64,000 nucleotides of DNA from Mixia osmundae IAM 14324 (taxonomy: Eukaryota > Basidiomycota > Mixiomycetes > Mixiales > Mixiaceae): the NCBI RefSeq assembly GCF_000708205.1, contig NW_014575558.1, positions 971,146-1,035,145 on the forward strand. The letters run 5' to 3'. Shown piece by piece: positions 1-9,203 of this stretch. A program made the translations under genes and the position numbers. Position 1 is the stretch's first letter; the number at the start of each line of letters is the position of its first letter. A model generated the notes under the pieces. It did no database searches and had not been told where the DNA came from. It worked only from the letters and a program-made list of their open reading frames with translations.

Positions 1-1
1 A

Positions 2-550
2 TCAGCTCCTCAGCCCGAGCCCTCGTCGACTGGGACAAACAGCGATTCGAAAGCGTTGACAGAAACGCCAGGTAACGCGCTCGTTCCCTCGCCCGAATCT
101 GCTGCCTTGACGCTCGACCAACGTGCTGTCCTCCTGGCAGCAGCAGTCTCGATCGATATTGACTACTTCTCTCGAGCTCGCGGAGGCGGCTTCGGCGGCG
201 GCTTCATGCCTATCTTCTGGCCCATGGGCGGGGGTAGTGGAGCAGCAGAAGGCGCAGAAGCGGGCGCGGCAGGCGAAGCTGGTCAAGTGGGAACGCCGAT
301 CGACGGTACAGCAGACGGATCGGGACCTTTCCCGCTGGATCAGCAAGCCGATCAGCCCCCTCGCGATACTGAGCCTTCTCCCTGGTCGAATGAAGACGTC
401 TGGGGCGAGTCCAACGAAGGAATGGATGAAGGTCAGCAGCTCGAAGATCCCTGGGCGGCTCCTCAGGAACAAGGCGGGTCGTCCTGGGGCTCGTGGGGCG
501 GAGGAGATTCAGGCGGAGGAGATGGCGGAGGTGGCTGGGATGGTTGGTAA
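2..550 (+). CDS. AIM25: Phospholipid scramblase family protein, C-terminal part
   Basis: The frame is open from the window edge to TAA at 548-550, so the 5' part is missing. The stretch AAAVSIDIDYFSRARGG matches the membrane-proximal end of the fungal scramblase-like family (Aim25; IDxDYFSR motif), whose yeast member is mitochondrial. After it comes a tail rich in Gly, Glu, Asp and Trp (PWSNEDVWGE, then GGG repeats), which is low complexity and not diagnostic. The call rests on one motif and its place near the C-terminus; the beta-barrel core lies outside the window. Confidence 0.6.
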   Translation, partial: SAPQPEPSSTGTNSDSKALTETPGNALVPSPESAALTLDQRAVLLAAAVSIDIDYFSRARGGGFGGGFMPIFWPMGGGSGAAEGAEAGAAGEAGQVGTPIDGTADGSGPFPLDQQADQPPRDTEPSPWSNEDVWGESNEGMDEGQQLEDPWAAPQEQGGSSWGSWGGGDSGGGDGGGGWDGW

Positions 551-647
551 GGAAATTGCAGCCAAACAGAACGCTCTCGCGTCGCGCTCGACCTGGGGCT
601 TTACCTCGGTTGTCTGCTTTGTTTCATTCGCTGCTGGCCCGAGCAAA

Positions 648-1406
648 ATGCTTTTTGCTCGACTCGTCGCCATTCTATCGACGATCCTGCCTGCATCAGC
701 CATCGTCGTACGAACATACTGCTTCTCGATTGCTAAAGAAACGGCTGATTGCATTTCGACATGCATGCCGGGTGATGCTACATGGATCATGGAGACCTTT
801 GTCTCCAGAGCTCTCGTTCATGTGCGCGTCGAGCCAAGCCGCTTCGAGGCAATCGCTGCCCTCGTGAGCAACTCGCATACGCTTGGATCACATTTTTCCA
901 ATCCTTTGCTTGTCAGACAGTGTATGGTCCATCTCGGCCCGAGTTCACGATGACGCCTGCTAGCTTGAGTCCCAGTACGGCAAGCTACACGCTCCGGATC
1001 AAAATGCCAGGAGCTATCAGAGAAATTCTCGTGCCTGGCGATGATGAAGCTGCTCGACTCGAAAAAGCCTGGCTCGGAGCTTGTTGCTCGGTTATCCTGG
1101 AAAGCAAGTTTACGCTCGGATTCACCGAATCGTTCATGATTGTCGGTCGACCGGGCGTGTATGTTCATTGCGGTCAAGGCTCAGGAAAGATCCGTCCGGA
1201 TTTCGATTGCGAATCGAAGCGAGGTGGGTAGACTCAAGACGTGATCAGTTCGGGCGCTGATGTGTGGTTGTTGACGAGCAGTCATTGCAGAGTGTCAGAC
1301 GACGGCAGAAGCTCATTGCGGGATCGCCAGAACGAGAGGCGCGCGAGAGGGCGGCTTGTGCGCTTGGCAGCCTTACTTGGTCCCTCCCCCGCACTCTACT
1401 TCGTGA
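648..1406 (+). CDS. Secreted 12-Cys family protein (dispersed member, divergent)
   Basis: The ATG at 648 opens a signal peptide (MLFARLVAILSTILPASA). Modelled introns are 864-916 (GTGAGC donor) and 1224-1290, both keeping frame, with the stop at 1404-1406. The protein carries the family blocks in order: an N-terminal Cys cluster (YCFSIAKETADC), the central segment TPASLSPSTASYTLRI followed by GACCSV in place of the usual DCC, and a C-terminal Cys segment. Sequence identity to the 19-28 kb array is low; membership rests on order, cysteine spacing and intron placement. It is followed at 170 nt by another member on the same strand. Function unknown; probably extracellular. Confidence 0.6.
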
Positions 1407-1575
1407 GGACGAGATGGAGGTCGGACGCAGGCAGGACACGGTCTGCTGAATGCATGCGACTGTGTGCCGCTGCTGAGGTGACTGAGGCTAGTGAAGCGCG
1501 TCACGCGACGATGACTGGGCACAGCTTGAGATCCCTTCTGATATAATCTGCCCTTCGTCCCGCCTTGATTCTCGG

Positions 1576-2379
1576 ATGCGGATCTTGTGCCCGATATCAC
1601 TCGCCATCCTTTCATTCGTTTCTATCGCTCAGTCGCCGAGACCGCCGGCGGGAAAAAGACTCTTCTGCTTACAAGTCAAGCATTGCTCGGTCATCTGCAA
1701 TGGCCTCATAACGGACAACCGGGGCGAGCGTCTCTATTTCTGGGGCAGCGATCCTCTCGATGGCTATCTCATCCAACTTGACTTGTTTCCGAGCGCTACG
1801 ACGAGGTATGGCGCCTCCTGTAAATTGGTCAGTCCTACAACATTTTTCTGGATCAGGACACCCAATGCATAGTGTCCACAGCCCGAGGATCAGGTTGCAC
1901 CTAGCGAGCCTGTGTGCTCTGCTCGGCCAAAGGAGCTGCAACCTTCTGCTGCTATCTACAGTGTACGCTTGCGAGCAGGCCTTGTGCCGCTTGCACTGAG
2001 CAGTCGATCGGGTAAGCTCAGGGACCGCATTCGAGCTATGGGGACTCAGTAGAAAGCGTGCAGACGAACATGCAAGATGCTGCAAGATCACGAGGCTACA
2101 TCGGTTCGATCTGTCATTCTACAGTCGAACGATGTCAGAAAACAAACTTCCTCAGATTGATATCGAGTGTGGTCCAGACACGGACCCCGAAAAGTCATGC
2201 ATCGACGTCTTCGCCACACCGGGCATGCGTGCTTCTGCTTCACGAATGCGGTTTCTGATGATCGCGCAGTTTCTGCGACCTGTGACATCGTCGGCGAGTC
2301 TTGCAAGCTCGAGCCATTCATGAATCGAAGAAGCCTATTCCTGTCTCGCTGTCCACTCCCGAGCTCGGCAGTCGCTTGA
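1576..2379 (+). CDS. Secreted 12-Cys family protein (dispersed member, tentative exons)
   Basis: It starts with a signal peptide (MRILCPISLAILSFVSIAQS), then FCLQVKHCSVICNG, which matches the array consensus CxGVQSCIVNCxG in spacing. Downstream pieces in several frames give LQPSAAIYSVRL (central SPS...Y block) and SCIDVF plus CDIVGESCKLE (terminal block). At least three introns are needed; the first probably uses GTATGG at about 1806, and the last may run from about 2228 to 2268. I could not settle every boundary, so the span is better supported than the exact protein. A pseudogene cannot be excluded. Confidence 0.5.
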
Positions 2380-2711
2380 TGACGGACACGACTGTCGTCA
2401 GAAGCTTTGCGGATTGGCTGTTTCATTGGGCCTCATGCAGTCTTGACCCGAAAGTATGGTTACGCCGCGTTGAGTCGATAGGTCAAGCCCTGCGGAGTCA
2501 ACATCAGCTGTCATAGCGTGCCAGTGCGAGCGACTGACGCCATTTGTCGACTTTGTCGCGTGTTTGGCGGCAACGAGAGCGAGCAGACATTGATTGGCTC
2601 GATGACTAGCAATCTTGGGATCCGACGCGGTGATTTCTGCGACTGACATGCCCTCTGGCTTTCGCTTGAGCAGGATGATCACGCTCTGCATCTCGCTCCG
2701 ATGTGGCTGCC

Positions 2712-3379
2712 TCACGCATCAGCAGACGAATGCGCTCTGGATCTGATGACACGAACTTCTTGTTCGCGGTACTTGATAGGTAGCGTATCGAGTATCGTGC
2801 CCGCAAAAGCGGCGAGGGCTTTCTTCTCTGCAGCAGCAGCATTCCTGCCTGAGCTGGGCGCACCTCCTCTGCCGCGTGTACCGCTCGTCACTCTGCCTCT
2901 CTGCGCAGGCGCGCTCGTCGTTGCGGTCACTGTTGTGCTCGGTGGCTCTTCTTTCGGTGGCGGCTGTTGTGCCGCGGTGGGCTGCTGCTGCGCTTGCTGT
3001 TGCGAAGCGTGACGCTGTGCTGCTAACTCGTACGAGATCTTCGCAGGTGCCTGCTCACAACGCTCAGCACGACCACAGCTTGCTTGGGAGGCCAGCGCAC
3101 CTCGCTGTATTCTGTCGTGTAAGCGTTCATCTTGAGACCGTAGAGATAGCCAGCGAAGGCTTGATTGAATCTGTCGAGACCATTGTTGATCTCGCAGAGC
3201 GAAGCCATGTGGCTCGAGTAGTCTTCCATGGCATCTCTGAGCTCGCCAAAGACGCTTTCGAGGTGAGCGAGAGGTGCGCCGTTCGCGCCCGAGCGAGAAG
3301 CTGATAGTGCTGACAGAGATCCACGAGAGATGCGTCGGATGGGCGTGGTAGGCCTCACGTGAGCCTCCTGGCTTGTCAT
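2712..3379 (-). CDS. DAM1: DASH/DAM1 complex subunit Dam1
   Basis: A 205-residue product from two exons (3379-3101 and 3050-2712) joined across a 50-nt GTGCGC...CAG intron. Residues about 30-85 hold the Dam1 core: LESVFGELRDAMEDYSSHM, then NGLDRFNQAFAGYLYGLKMN, the signature helix of the family. The rest is low complexity (Gln-rich, then Pro/Thr/Arg) and ends near LPIKYREQ. Dam1 is the kinetochore-microtubule coupling subunit of the fungal DASH ring. I chose the ATG at 3379 because it puts the PTTPIRRISRGS segment directly before the core; an upstream ATG at 3464 reads another frame. Confidence 0.85.
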
Positions 3380-3456
3380 CGTCGAGGCTGCTCAAGCGCT
3401 CAACGGCCGAGACGCGTCGATACTTTCTGTGCTTTGGCAGCCCACCATCGCGACGG

Positions 3457-4422
3457 ATGGTCATCTTCTTCAGCTCACATCGTCAGCGCATCGCCTACCC
3501 TTTTGCTCTTGACTGACAACGCATACAGCGCCAGCATGCGAGTCGGCGATCGAGCTCTACATGGGCGTTGACAAATTTGAGAATGAAGATCTGATCAAGG
3601 CAAGCGCAACCACTTAGCCCAGCCTCGTGGGGCTGACACGCTCGTGGCTCACGAAAGCACGCTTGGCCAGAAGACGTATGGTTCCATGTCGACAAGGTCT
3701 CTTCGGCGCACGTCTACTTGCGCATGCCGGGCGAAGCCATCGCTTTGCCAGACGCGACTTCAGTCACTCCAGCAGCTGTAGCGCCTGCACTTGCTGCCAA
3801 GCCAGGCACACAGCGCGGTGGAAAGTCGACAAGAGGAACGGCTAGGCCAGCCATGCCCAGACCTTCCACAGTGCCGCACACGACGCGCAAGATGACTCTG
3901 CAGACGATCCCATCGCAGTATCTCATCGATGCCGCACAGCTTGTCAAGGCGAACAGCATTCAAGGATCAAAGATGAAAGATCTCATCATTATATACACGC
4001 CTGCTTCCAATCTGCTCAAGACGAACGGCATGGAAGTCGGCTCAGTCTCATTCACGAATGAGCGCCTTGTCAGACGGGTCCATGTTGCCGACAAAGACCG
4101 AGATATCGTTTCTCGACTTGAGAAGACTCGCACAATTCGGCAGGTTGATTTCCAGGCAGAGAATGTACAACGAATCCGAGCGGCGCGTCTGAAAGCTCTC
4201 GAGGCTAAACAATCCCAATCAAAGTCAGCGACGCTTCAAGCGCAAGAGGCAGCAGAGATTGAGCGGATCCGGAAGGAGAAGCTCGAGCAAGACTATGCGC
4301 AGATGGAGGAAGCGATGGCAAAGGCAGAGATACAGAAGCGCAAGGCGAAAGAAGCTCGCCGCGCGAAGGGCGAAGAAGTAGAGAGCGAAGATGAGAGCGC
4401 GAGCGAGGATGGCTTCTGGTGA
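3457..4422 (+). CDS. CCDC25: CCDC25/Jlp2-like NFACT-R domain protein
   Basis: A 286-residue protein from three exons: 3457-3481, 3529-3599 and 3658-4422. It begins MVIFFSSH and continues LYMGVDKFENEDLIK, WPEDVWFHVDK, SSAHVYLRMPG, AAQLVKANSIQGSK and IIYTPASNLLKT, the conserved run of the NFACT-R (DUF814) domain of CCDC25/Jlp2. Residues about 170-286 form a charged coiled coil rich in Lys, Glu and Ala with an acidic tail. An unusual insert of about 45 Pro/Ala/Thr residues sits in the domain after the VYLRMPG strand. The second intron (3600-3657) starts GCAAGC, so it is a GC-AG intron. The frame leaves little choice for either splice. Confidence 0.88.
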
Positions 4423-4524
4423 CACCCGACAGTTCGCAGAGGAGGCAGAGTACGTCGTCATGACGGTATGTTTGGCTCCTTTGGCGCCGTTATCGACAAA
4501 CCATCCTACACATAGCCGAGCCCA

Positions 4525-5252
4525 ATGTTCCGTCGCTTGCTTCTGTCTTCGGCCTGCCTGTCGGTGTGTCTCAGCAACCCGATTGACCCGATCACAGAGC
4601 CACAGCTCGTCAGATTTAGACCGAGCATCTCCTATGCTGTCAGTGAAGAACCAAAGGATGAGCCGAATCTGCTGAAGCTTGGCTTATCAGGTCAAATGCA
4701 TCATAGGCAACGACTACAGAGTCTTCTTCGGCTCAGATTCTCGGGATAGTTCCTTTGAGCTTCTGGCGACGTCAAATAGGCCGGGCTCTCATCGCATACA
4801 GGATTGGTCATTCGAGGTGCTCAGAAAAGGCCCCTTCAAAGTCGTCGAAGCCGAAAAGGTCTACACGCGCGATGAGATGCATCCAGCTCTTCGCATCTGG
4901 GCTGTCCTGGAAGATCACCCGATGAACAGAGGTTCGCTCTCTGCAATTCTTGACAGGCACACGGCTGAACGAACGGGTAGGCTACGATCGCGCTTGTACA
5001 GGCGAGCTGGGCACGTACATGCTGGCCGACTTCATCCGAGGCAAGTCATCTCTCGTCGTGAAACTGTGTGATTGCTGACAGAGGAGCACAGAGACCATCG
5101 AATTTGACCCCGATCCAGATTTCTACATGGAATGTCCCCGCAGCAAAGTCGACTGGACGCTCGTGCCTTGGCCGCCAGAGATCACGACATGCAATGATCA
5201 GCTCCATGCTGAGTGGATCGACAAGTATCATCCGCCGATAGAGGTCTCCTGA
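4525..5252 (+). CDS. Secreted protein, three-member family, copy 1
   Basis: The signal-like start is MFRRLLLSSACLSVCLS. Exons are 4525-4637, 4691-4931, 4981-5040 and 5092-5252; all phases agree. The last intron (5041-5091) opens with GCAAGT and is a GC-AG intron. The product aligns along its length with the next gene: KCIIGN...F...SSF, then WSFEVLRKGPFKVV, GYDRACTGELGT and FYMECPRSKVDW. It has few cysteines and is not clearly related to the 12-Cys family. It looks secreted; function unknown. Confidence 0.72.
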
Positions 5253-5312
5253 GATGTGTCCGCGATGCATCCCTTGTCGTGCAAAGCGTTGCCTCTGATC
5301 AAAGTCGAAGCG

Positions 5313-6025
5313 ATGCGATTTGCAGTCTTCTTCGCGGCTGTGCATACTGCGTATAGCTTCGCGGTGGAGTATCGTTTCGATGTAAGATGGAAGGCAGGTC
5401 GAGGGCGTCCTTGCTGCTTGACGTTGCTAACGAAAGCAGACCGATTGCTGGCTGGCTGGCGTTTACTGGACCTACTTTCAGAACCTTGGCGGTCCGGATA
5501 GCTTCACATTCTGGATCACAGAGCGGCGACCAGATTCGTCACTCGTTGAAGATTACTCATTCGAGCTTGTCAGTCAAGGTCGATATCGAATAAGTAACCC
5601 TGACGACGGCGCAGCTACGACCGGGCGAGTTTATACGAGTCGATAGCGAATTCTTCTACAATGAAGAGGATGAGCCTTTCTTGTTGCTCACCACAGTGCT
5701 CTCCAGTCGTCCGATCGACGAGGGGTACGCGGATTATTGTTATGGACGGATGGGCACGGTCATTGCGTTTGATCTGCTGAGAAGTAATGCGCGCTCTGAG
5801 TTGCGCGTAACATGCTGATGGTCGGCAGAGCGGTACACGACTTCACCTTCCGGCTTCGAGATGCTGTGTCCGCCGCCCGCTCAACAAGCCGATCTGGTGC
5901 CGATTCCACCAGGTCGGATGTCTCGCTGGATTGACTATCAAGCTGATGAGAAGCGTAGAGCGCGAGATATGCACGAGCAACTTGTCAGTGCATTGGTCGC
6001 TCACAACGGTACCTGTCGAGCTTGA
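5313..6025 (+). CDS. Secreted protein, three-member family, copy 2
   Basis: A clear signal peptide (MRFAVFFAAVHTAYSFA) begins 60 nt after the previous stop. Exons are 5313-5381, 5440-5568, 5615-5783 and 5829-6025. The first intron has a CTAAC branch motif near 5426 and sits where copy 1 has its first intron. Aligned blocks include YSFELLRPGEFIRVD, YADYCYGRMGT and FEMLCPPPAQQAD. The pair is thus an older tandem duplication with preserved gene structure. It converges on the eIF2B-delta gene, with only about 9 nt between the stops. No known domain recognised. Confidence 0.72.
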
Positions 6026-6034
6026 GAGCTCGGT

Positions 6035-7490
6035 CTAAGATTGCATGATCGGCTTGAATTCTCGCAGGATGAGCGGAACACTCTGGACGGGAATGATGGC
6101 TGCTTCGGTGACGACGCAAGTGATATCCTCCGGTCGCGAGACATCGTAGAGCAAGTTGAGCACGCTGAGATGCTCGTTAGGTGGCACGAACGTTTGATGC
6201 TGGGCTGGCGGCGGGTCGACCAAGCTGTCTTGAGACCTTGCGCTCGCAGGCCATACTGCAAGAGGCGATGCTGCTCATCTTGTCAGTGTCATGTTGCCGG
6301 ACCAGCGTGAGGGAAAAGGTACCCATCTCATTACCGACTATACTGTCAAGCATGATGCGGTCGCTAAACTTGTAAGTCTCGCAGCAGCAGACGACAGGTT
6401 TGCCTGCAGACTTTGAAAGAAGAGCAACGGTTGCCGTGCCCGCACGTGCAAACATGGCCCCATCCGACAAGAGGGCCGATGTTCCCAACAGCACGAGGGA
6501 GACACTTGATAATACTGTTGACATGGAAGGTATCAAGACATAGGTCGCCGGAATGTGGTGGTCTACAAGCCGCTGCAGGAGATGACGGCCTTCGAGCATG
6601 GGACGAGAGTCGACACAGATGACGCTGAAGCGCTTGCCTGATCGCCAGGCTGTGAGGAGGATCTGCTCGACGAGAGATGAACGCGCGTAGGTCAAGATGA
6701 CATCGCCATCGTTGATCTTGTCGAGCGCGTGGGTCTGGATGACTTGGCCAGCCAGATGGATGCGATCGCGTATGAAGTGATCAATTCTCTCGCAAAGCAT
6801 CGCCTTTGCCTGTTCATGCTGTGTCAGTCCTGAGTCATCTGCACAACGCAGCAAGCCTGCCTGTTCGTCTGGCATGTCGGGGCCGACTTGATTGATTTCC
6901 CATTTGAGCCACCGGATGGCATTACCCATACTCACTGCGAGCGGTCTGGCTCTGACGAGATGCGTGATCTGAGGCGACAGATGGGTGGGCAGATGGCGAA
7001 AGAGCGCCGTGCCTGCCGGAGGCTGATAGGATTGGATAACCTGCTCGTGTCTCGATCAATCTCTTGGTCTGCTCGAATAGCAGCCCGGGCAACGGACGAG
7101 CTTGAAGGCTTCGAGCATGGCTATAGCTCGTGCATTTGCGCCTACGATCTTGAAGTCTGCGTACTGACTCGCAAGTCTGACGACGGCAGGATGAACATAG
7201 TCTTTGTCTGACGCATTCGATTTGGCCAGCGTCCTTGCAGACCGTGGCGGGTCAAGATGCAGGAACAAATTCAGAGGAGTCTGTGCGGCCTGTGCTGGCG
7301 CGATAGAGGCTGGCGTGGTACCCGGCTGGGCTGCTGTAGGAGGAGCGTTAGGTTTTCGTCGAGAGGTCGGATTGGCATGACTGGCTGCTGAGCTCGTGCT
7401 CGCTTGAGGTCGTTGCTGAGCACTGGCGTCCTTGTGCGCCTTCTTTGCTGCTTTTGCCTTGGCCTTGGCTTCATTCTGCTCCACACTCAT
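6035..7490 (-). CDS. GCD2: Translation initiation factor eIF2B subunit delta
   Basis: Subunit of the guanine-nucleotide exchange factor that recharges eIF2 with GTP. About 448 residues from exons 7490-7098, 7040-6323 and 6270-6035. The N-terminus is Lys/Ala and Pro rich, then come VHPAVVRLASQYADFKIVG, LSPQITHLVRARPLAVSMGN and IRWLKWEI, ending with LNLLYDVSRPEDI, VVTEAAIIPV and VPLILREF, the eIF2B alpha/beta/delta fold. A 17-codon insertion between PDMPDEQ and AKAMLCERI has AACAGGCA at both edges and a CTGAC motif before its end. It may be an in-frame 51-nt GC-AG intron rather than coding sequence. Confidence 0.9.
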
Positions 7491-7800
7491 CTTGGCTCGC
7501 CGCTGGCAACTCGACCTCGTCGCGATTCGCGCCACGCTTCGAAGTTGTGGCGACGGTGCACACGCCCGGCCGGCCTATCTCGTCGCTCGAAGCTCTGTTT
7601 CATCTCGCTAGGGTCCCATACACGCATGCTAAGACTAGCTATCACTTCTGAGTTGCCTCGACAACTATCGCCTGGTCATGTCATCTCATGTATCCTGTCG
7701 TTCTGTTCGCCTCACCAGCCAAGTCTAGGTACTGAGGAGGTACTGAGAAGCAGCACTAGTGCGCTAGAGCAAGACGGCTTCGTACATTCTTCACACAGCC
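7491..7800. other. Intergenic region, divergent promoters
   Basis: These 310 nt separate the eIF2B-delta start from the small secreted gene and must hold both promoters. I saw no convincing TATA box, RNA gene or repeat. Short frames inside are not supported. Confidence 0.5.
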
Positions 7801-8055
7801 ATGATGGTCAAGACGATCATGCTGCTCTCCCTGGTCCTCGCGGCCGTTGCCATTCCAAGTAAGCTCTCGGTTGCGTCGCCCGGTCGGACTCAGCTGACCG
7901 GGCGTCGGTCAGCCGCCAAGCCTTCATTCCTTGATCAGTGTGATGACTCGAATTGCGGCATCGGTGGCAGATGCAACACGCTGACCGGGTTCTGCAAGGG
8001 CGCGCCTCAATATCAGTGCTGCTTTGCAAACGACCGATGCGATCGTAACTGCTAG
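7801..8055 (+). CDS. Small secreted cysteine-rich protein, 84 aa
   Basis: Single exon. A signal peptide (MLLSLVLAAVAIPS) is followed by a basic linker (about residues 24-42) and a C-terminal module of about 40 residues with eight cysteines, ordered C-x4-C-x5-C-x6-C-x7-CC-x5-C-x3-C, ending at the final Cys. Eight closely spaced cysteines in a short secreted peptide fit a disulfide-knotted peptide, as in many fungal effectors, toxin-like or antimicrobial peptides, but I cannot assign a family. The Arg-Arg in the linker (TGRRSA) could be a Kex2-type processing site. Confidence 0.72.
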   Translation: MMVKTIMLLSLVLAAVAIPSKLSVASPGRTQLTGRRSAAKPSFLDQCDDSNCGIGGRCNTLTGFCKGAPQYQCCFANDRCDRNC

Positions 8056-8226
8056 TCATGGATTTGCTGTCTCTGTATGTCTAGACGCTTGCATCATCCG
8101 AGTTTTTGCATCTCCTCGCGCTCGTTGCGTCTGCAATAGTCCGTGACGTTCGATGACACCAATAGCATGCAATGCACAGATGGCTCTTGCTCTGATCTGC
8201 ACAGCTGCACCGAGAGCAATGCGAGG

Positions 8227-9029
8227 CTATCTGGACCTATGCGCAAGTCCTCCTGTTACTGTTGTCAAGGCGGCAGGCGAAAGAGGCCATTGACACCTAT
8301 TCTCACGACGGGTGAGGGAAGCCAGCTGGCAATCGCCCTGTTGGATTTGGCATGCATAGGTCTTGAGCTGCTCGGCTTCTTCCGAGCCGGATTTGCATAC
8401 GACGCCAGCGATGGTCGGTTTGCCGTCATTGCGACATTTGAACTCGAAGAATGGCTTGTCGTTTTCGAGTGTTACTGGTCTGAATGAGCCCCCATACTCT
8501 GCAGCGGATCCGAGGCGACTCACGGTTGATGAACCCCCACGTCATATCGACGTGGTAGTAGAGATCACAGCAGCTCAGGACAAAGTTGACCACATTTTGA
8601 GTGTCGCCAGTCACTTTGAATGGCGTGTCTCTGACGCCGGTCATGAAGTAGTAGAGCTCACTGGGCGTCTGTATCATATCCCTGATGGTACATTTGGGAT
8701 TCCAATGATTTGGCCCCTGTTGCGACTGCAGACTGTCTTAGCCAAATCAACCATCGCGATCTATCGGCCCCGACCATGCACGAGGCAAATAGCTTGCCAG
8801 AAGGCAATGGTTGCTTCATTCGTGCTCGGAAGATCGTCTGAGGTGACGAGGCTGTGACTGCAAAGAGCCCGAGCTCGCCATTGGGGGCCTTGTAGGTGCC
8901 TTCACAACGAACTGCGCAGGACGAGACTCCGATGCAAATCTCGCCGCTCTTCTTGTCGGGACCGGGTGGTCGACCGGAACCGGACAGTGCAAAGTTGACG
9001 AGGAAAGGCAGCAGATATAGACGGGTCAT
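8227..9029 (-). CDS. Secreted 12-Cys family protein (dispersed member)
   Basis: Exons 9029-8782, 8732-8524 and 8474-8227 are separated by two introns of exactly 49 nt; all phases fit. The protein has a signal peptide (MTRLYLLPFLVNFALSGSG), ICIGVSSCAVRCEGTY, then a segment (PQTIFRARMK) fused into exon 1 that is a separate microexon in the array genes. Next come HWNPKC, TPSELYYFMTGV, SCCDLYYHVDMTW and a terminal Cys block (FKC, VVC, YAC, GDC). A C-terminal extension of about 25 residues is absent from array members. A shorter 25-nt option for the second intron is also in frame but less likely. Confidence 0.75.
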
Positions 9030-9203
9030 GAATCAGGTTGTCAGTCGCGGAACACACAGGATGTCGGCTCCATAGGGGTCCAACGTGTCAATTGATTTCT
9101 ACCCCTCTATTGCCGAAAACGATCAGAGTCCGGGGTGCACGCGGCCATAGCCGAATCAGCAACGAGTCTGTTCGCTTCTGTGCTGCCTACTGTAGAAGCA
9201 AGT

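Noticed and set aside
123-953. A 276-codon plus-strand frame spanning the scramblase end and the next gene.
   Set aside because: Only its 3' third, from the ATG at 648, is coding as the signal-peptide exon of the first 12-Cys gene; the first part is antisense-like noise over the scramblase tail in another frame.
2398-2715. Minus-strand frame of about 105 codons after DAM1.
   Set aside because: It begins where the DAM1 frame ends, has no domain or signal peptide and no supported splice to DAM1.
4932-4956. A 25-nt micro-intron in the 4.5 kb secreted gene.
   Set aside because: A 49-nt version (4932-4980) ends at another AG, keeps frame and aligns better with the neighbouring paralogue. A 25-nt option at 8499-8523 was rejected for a 49-nt one for the same reason.
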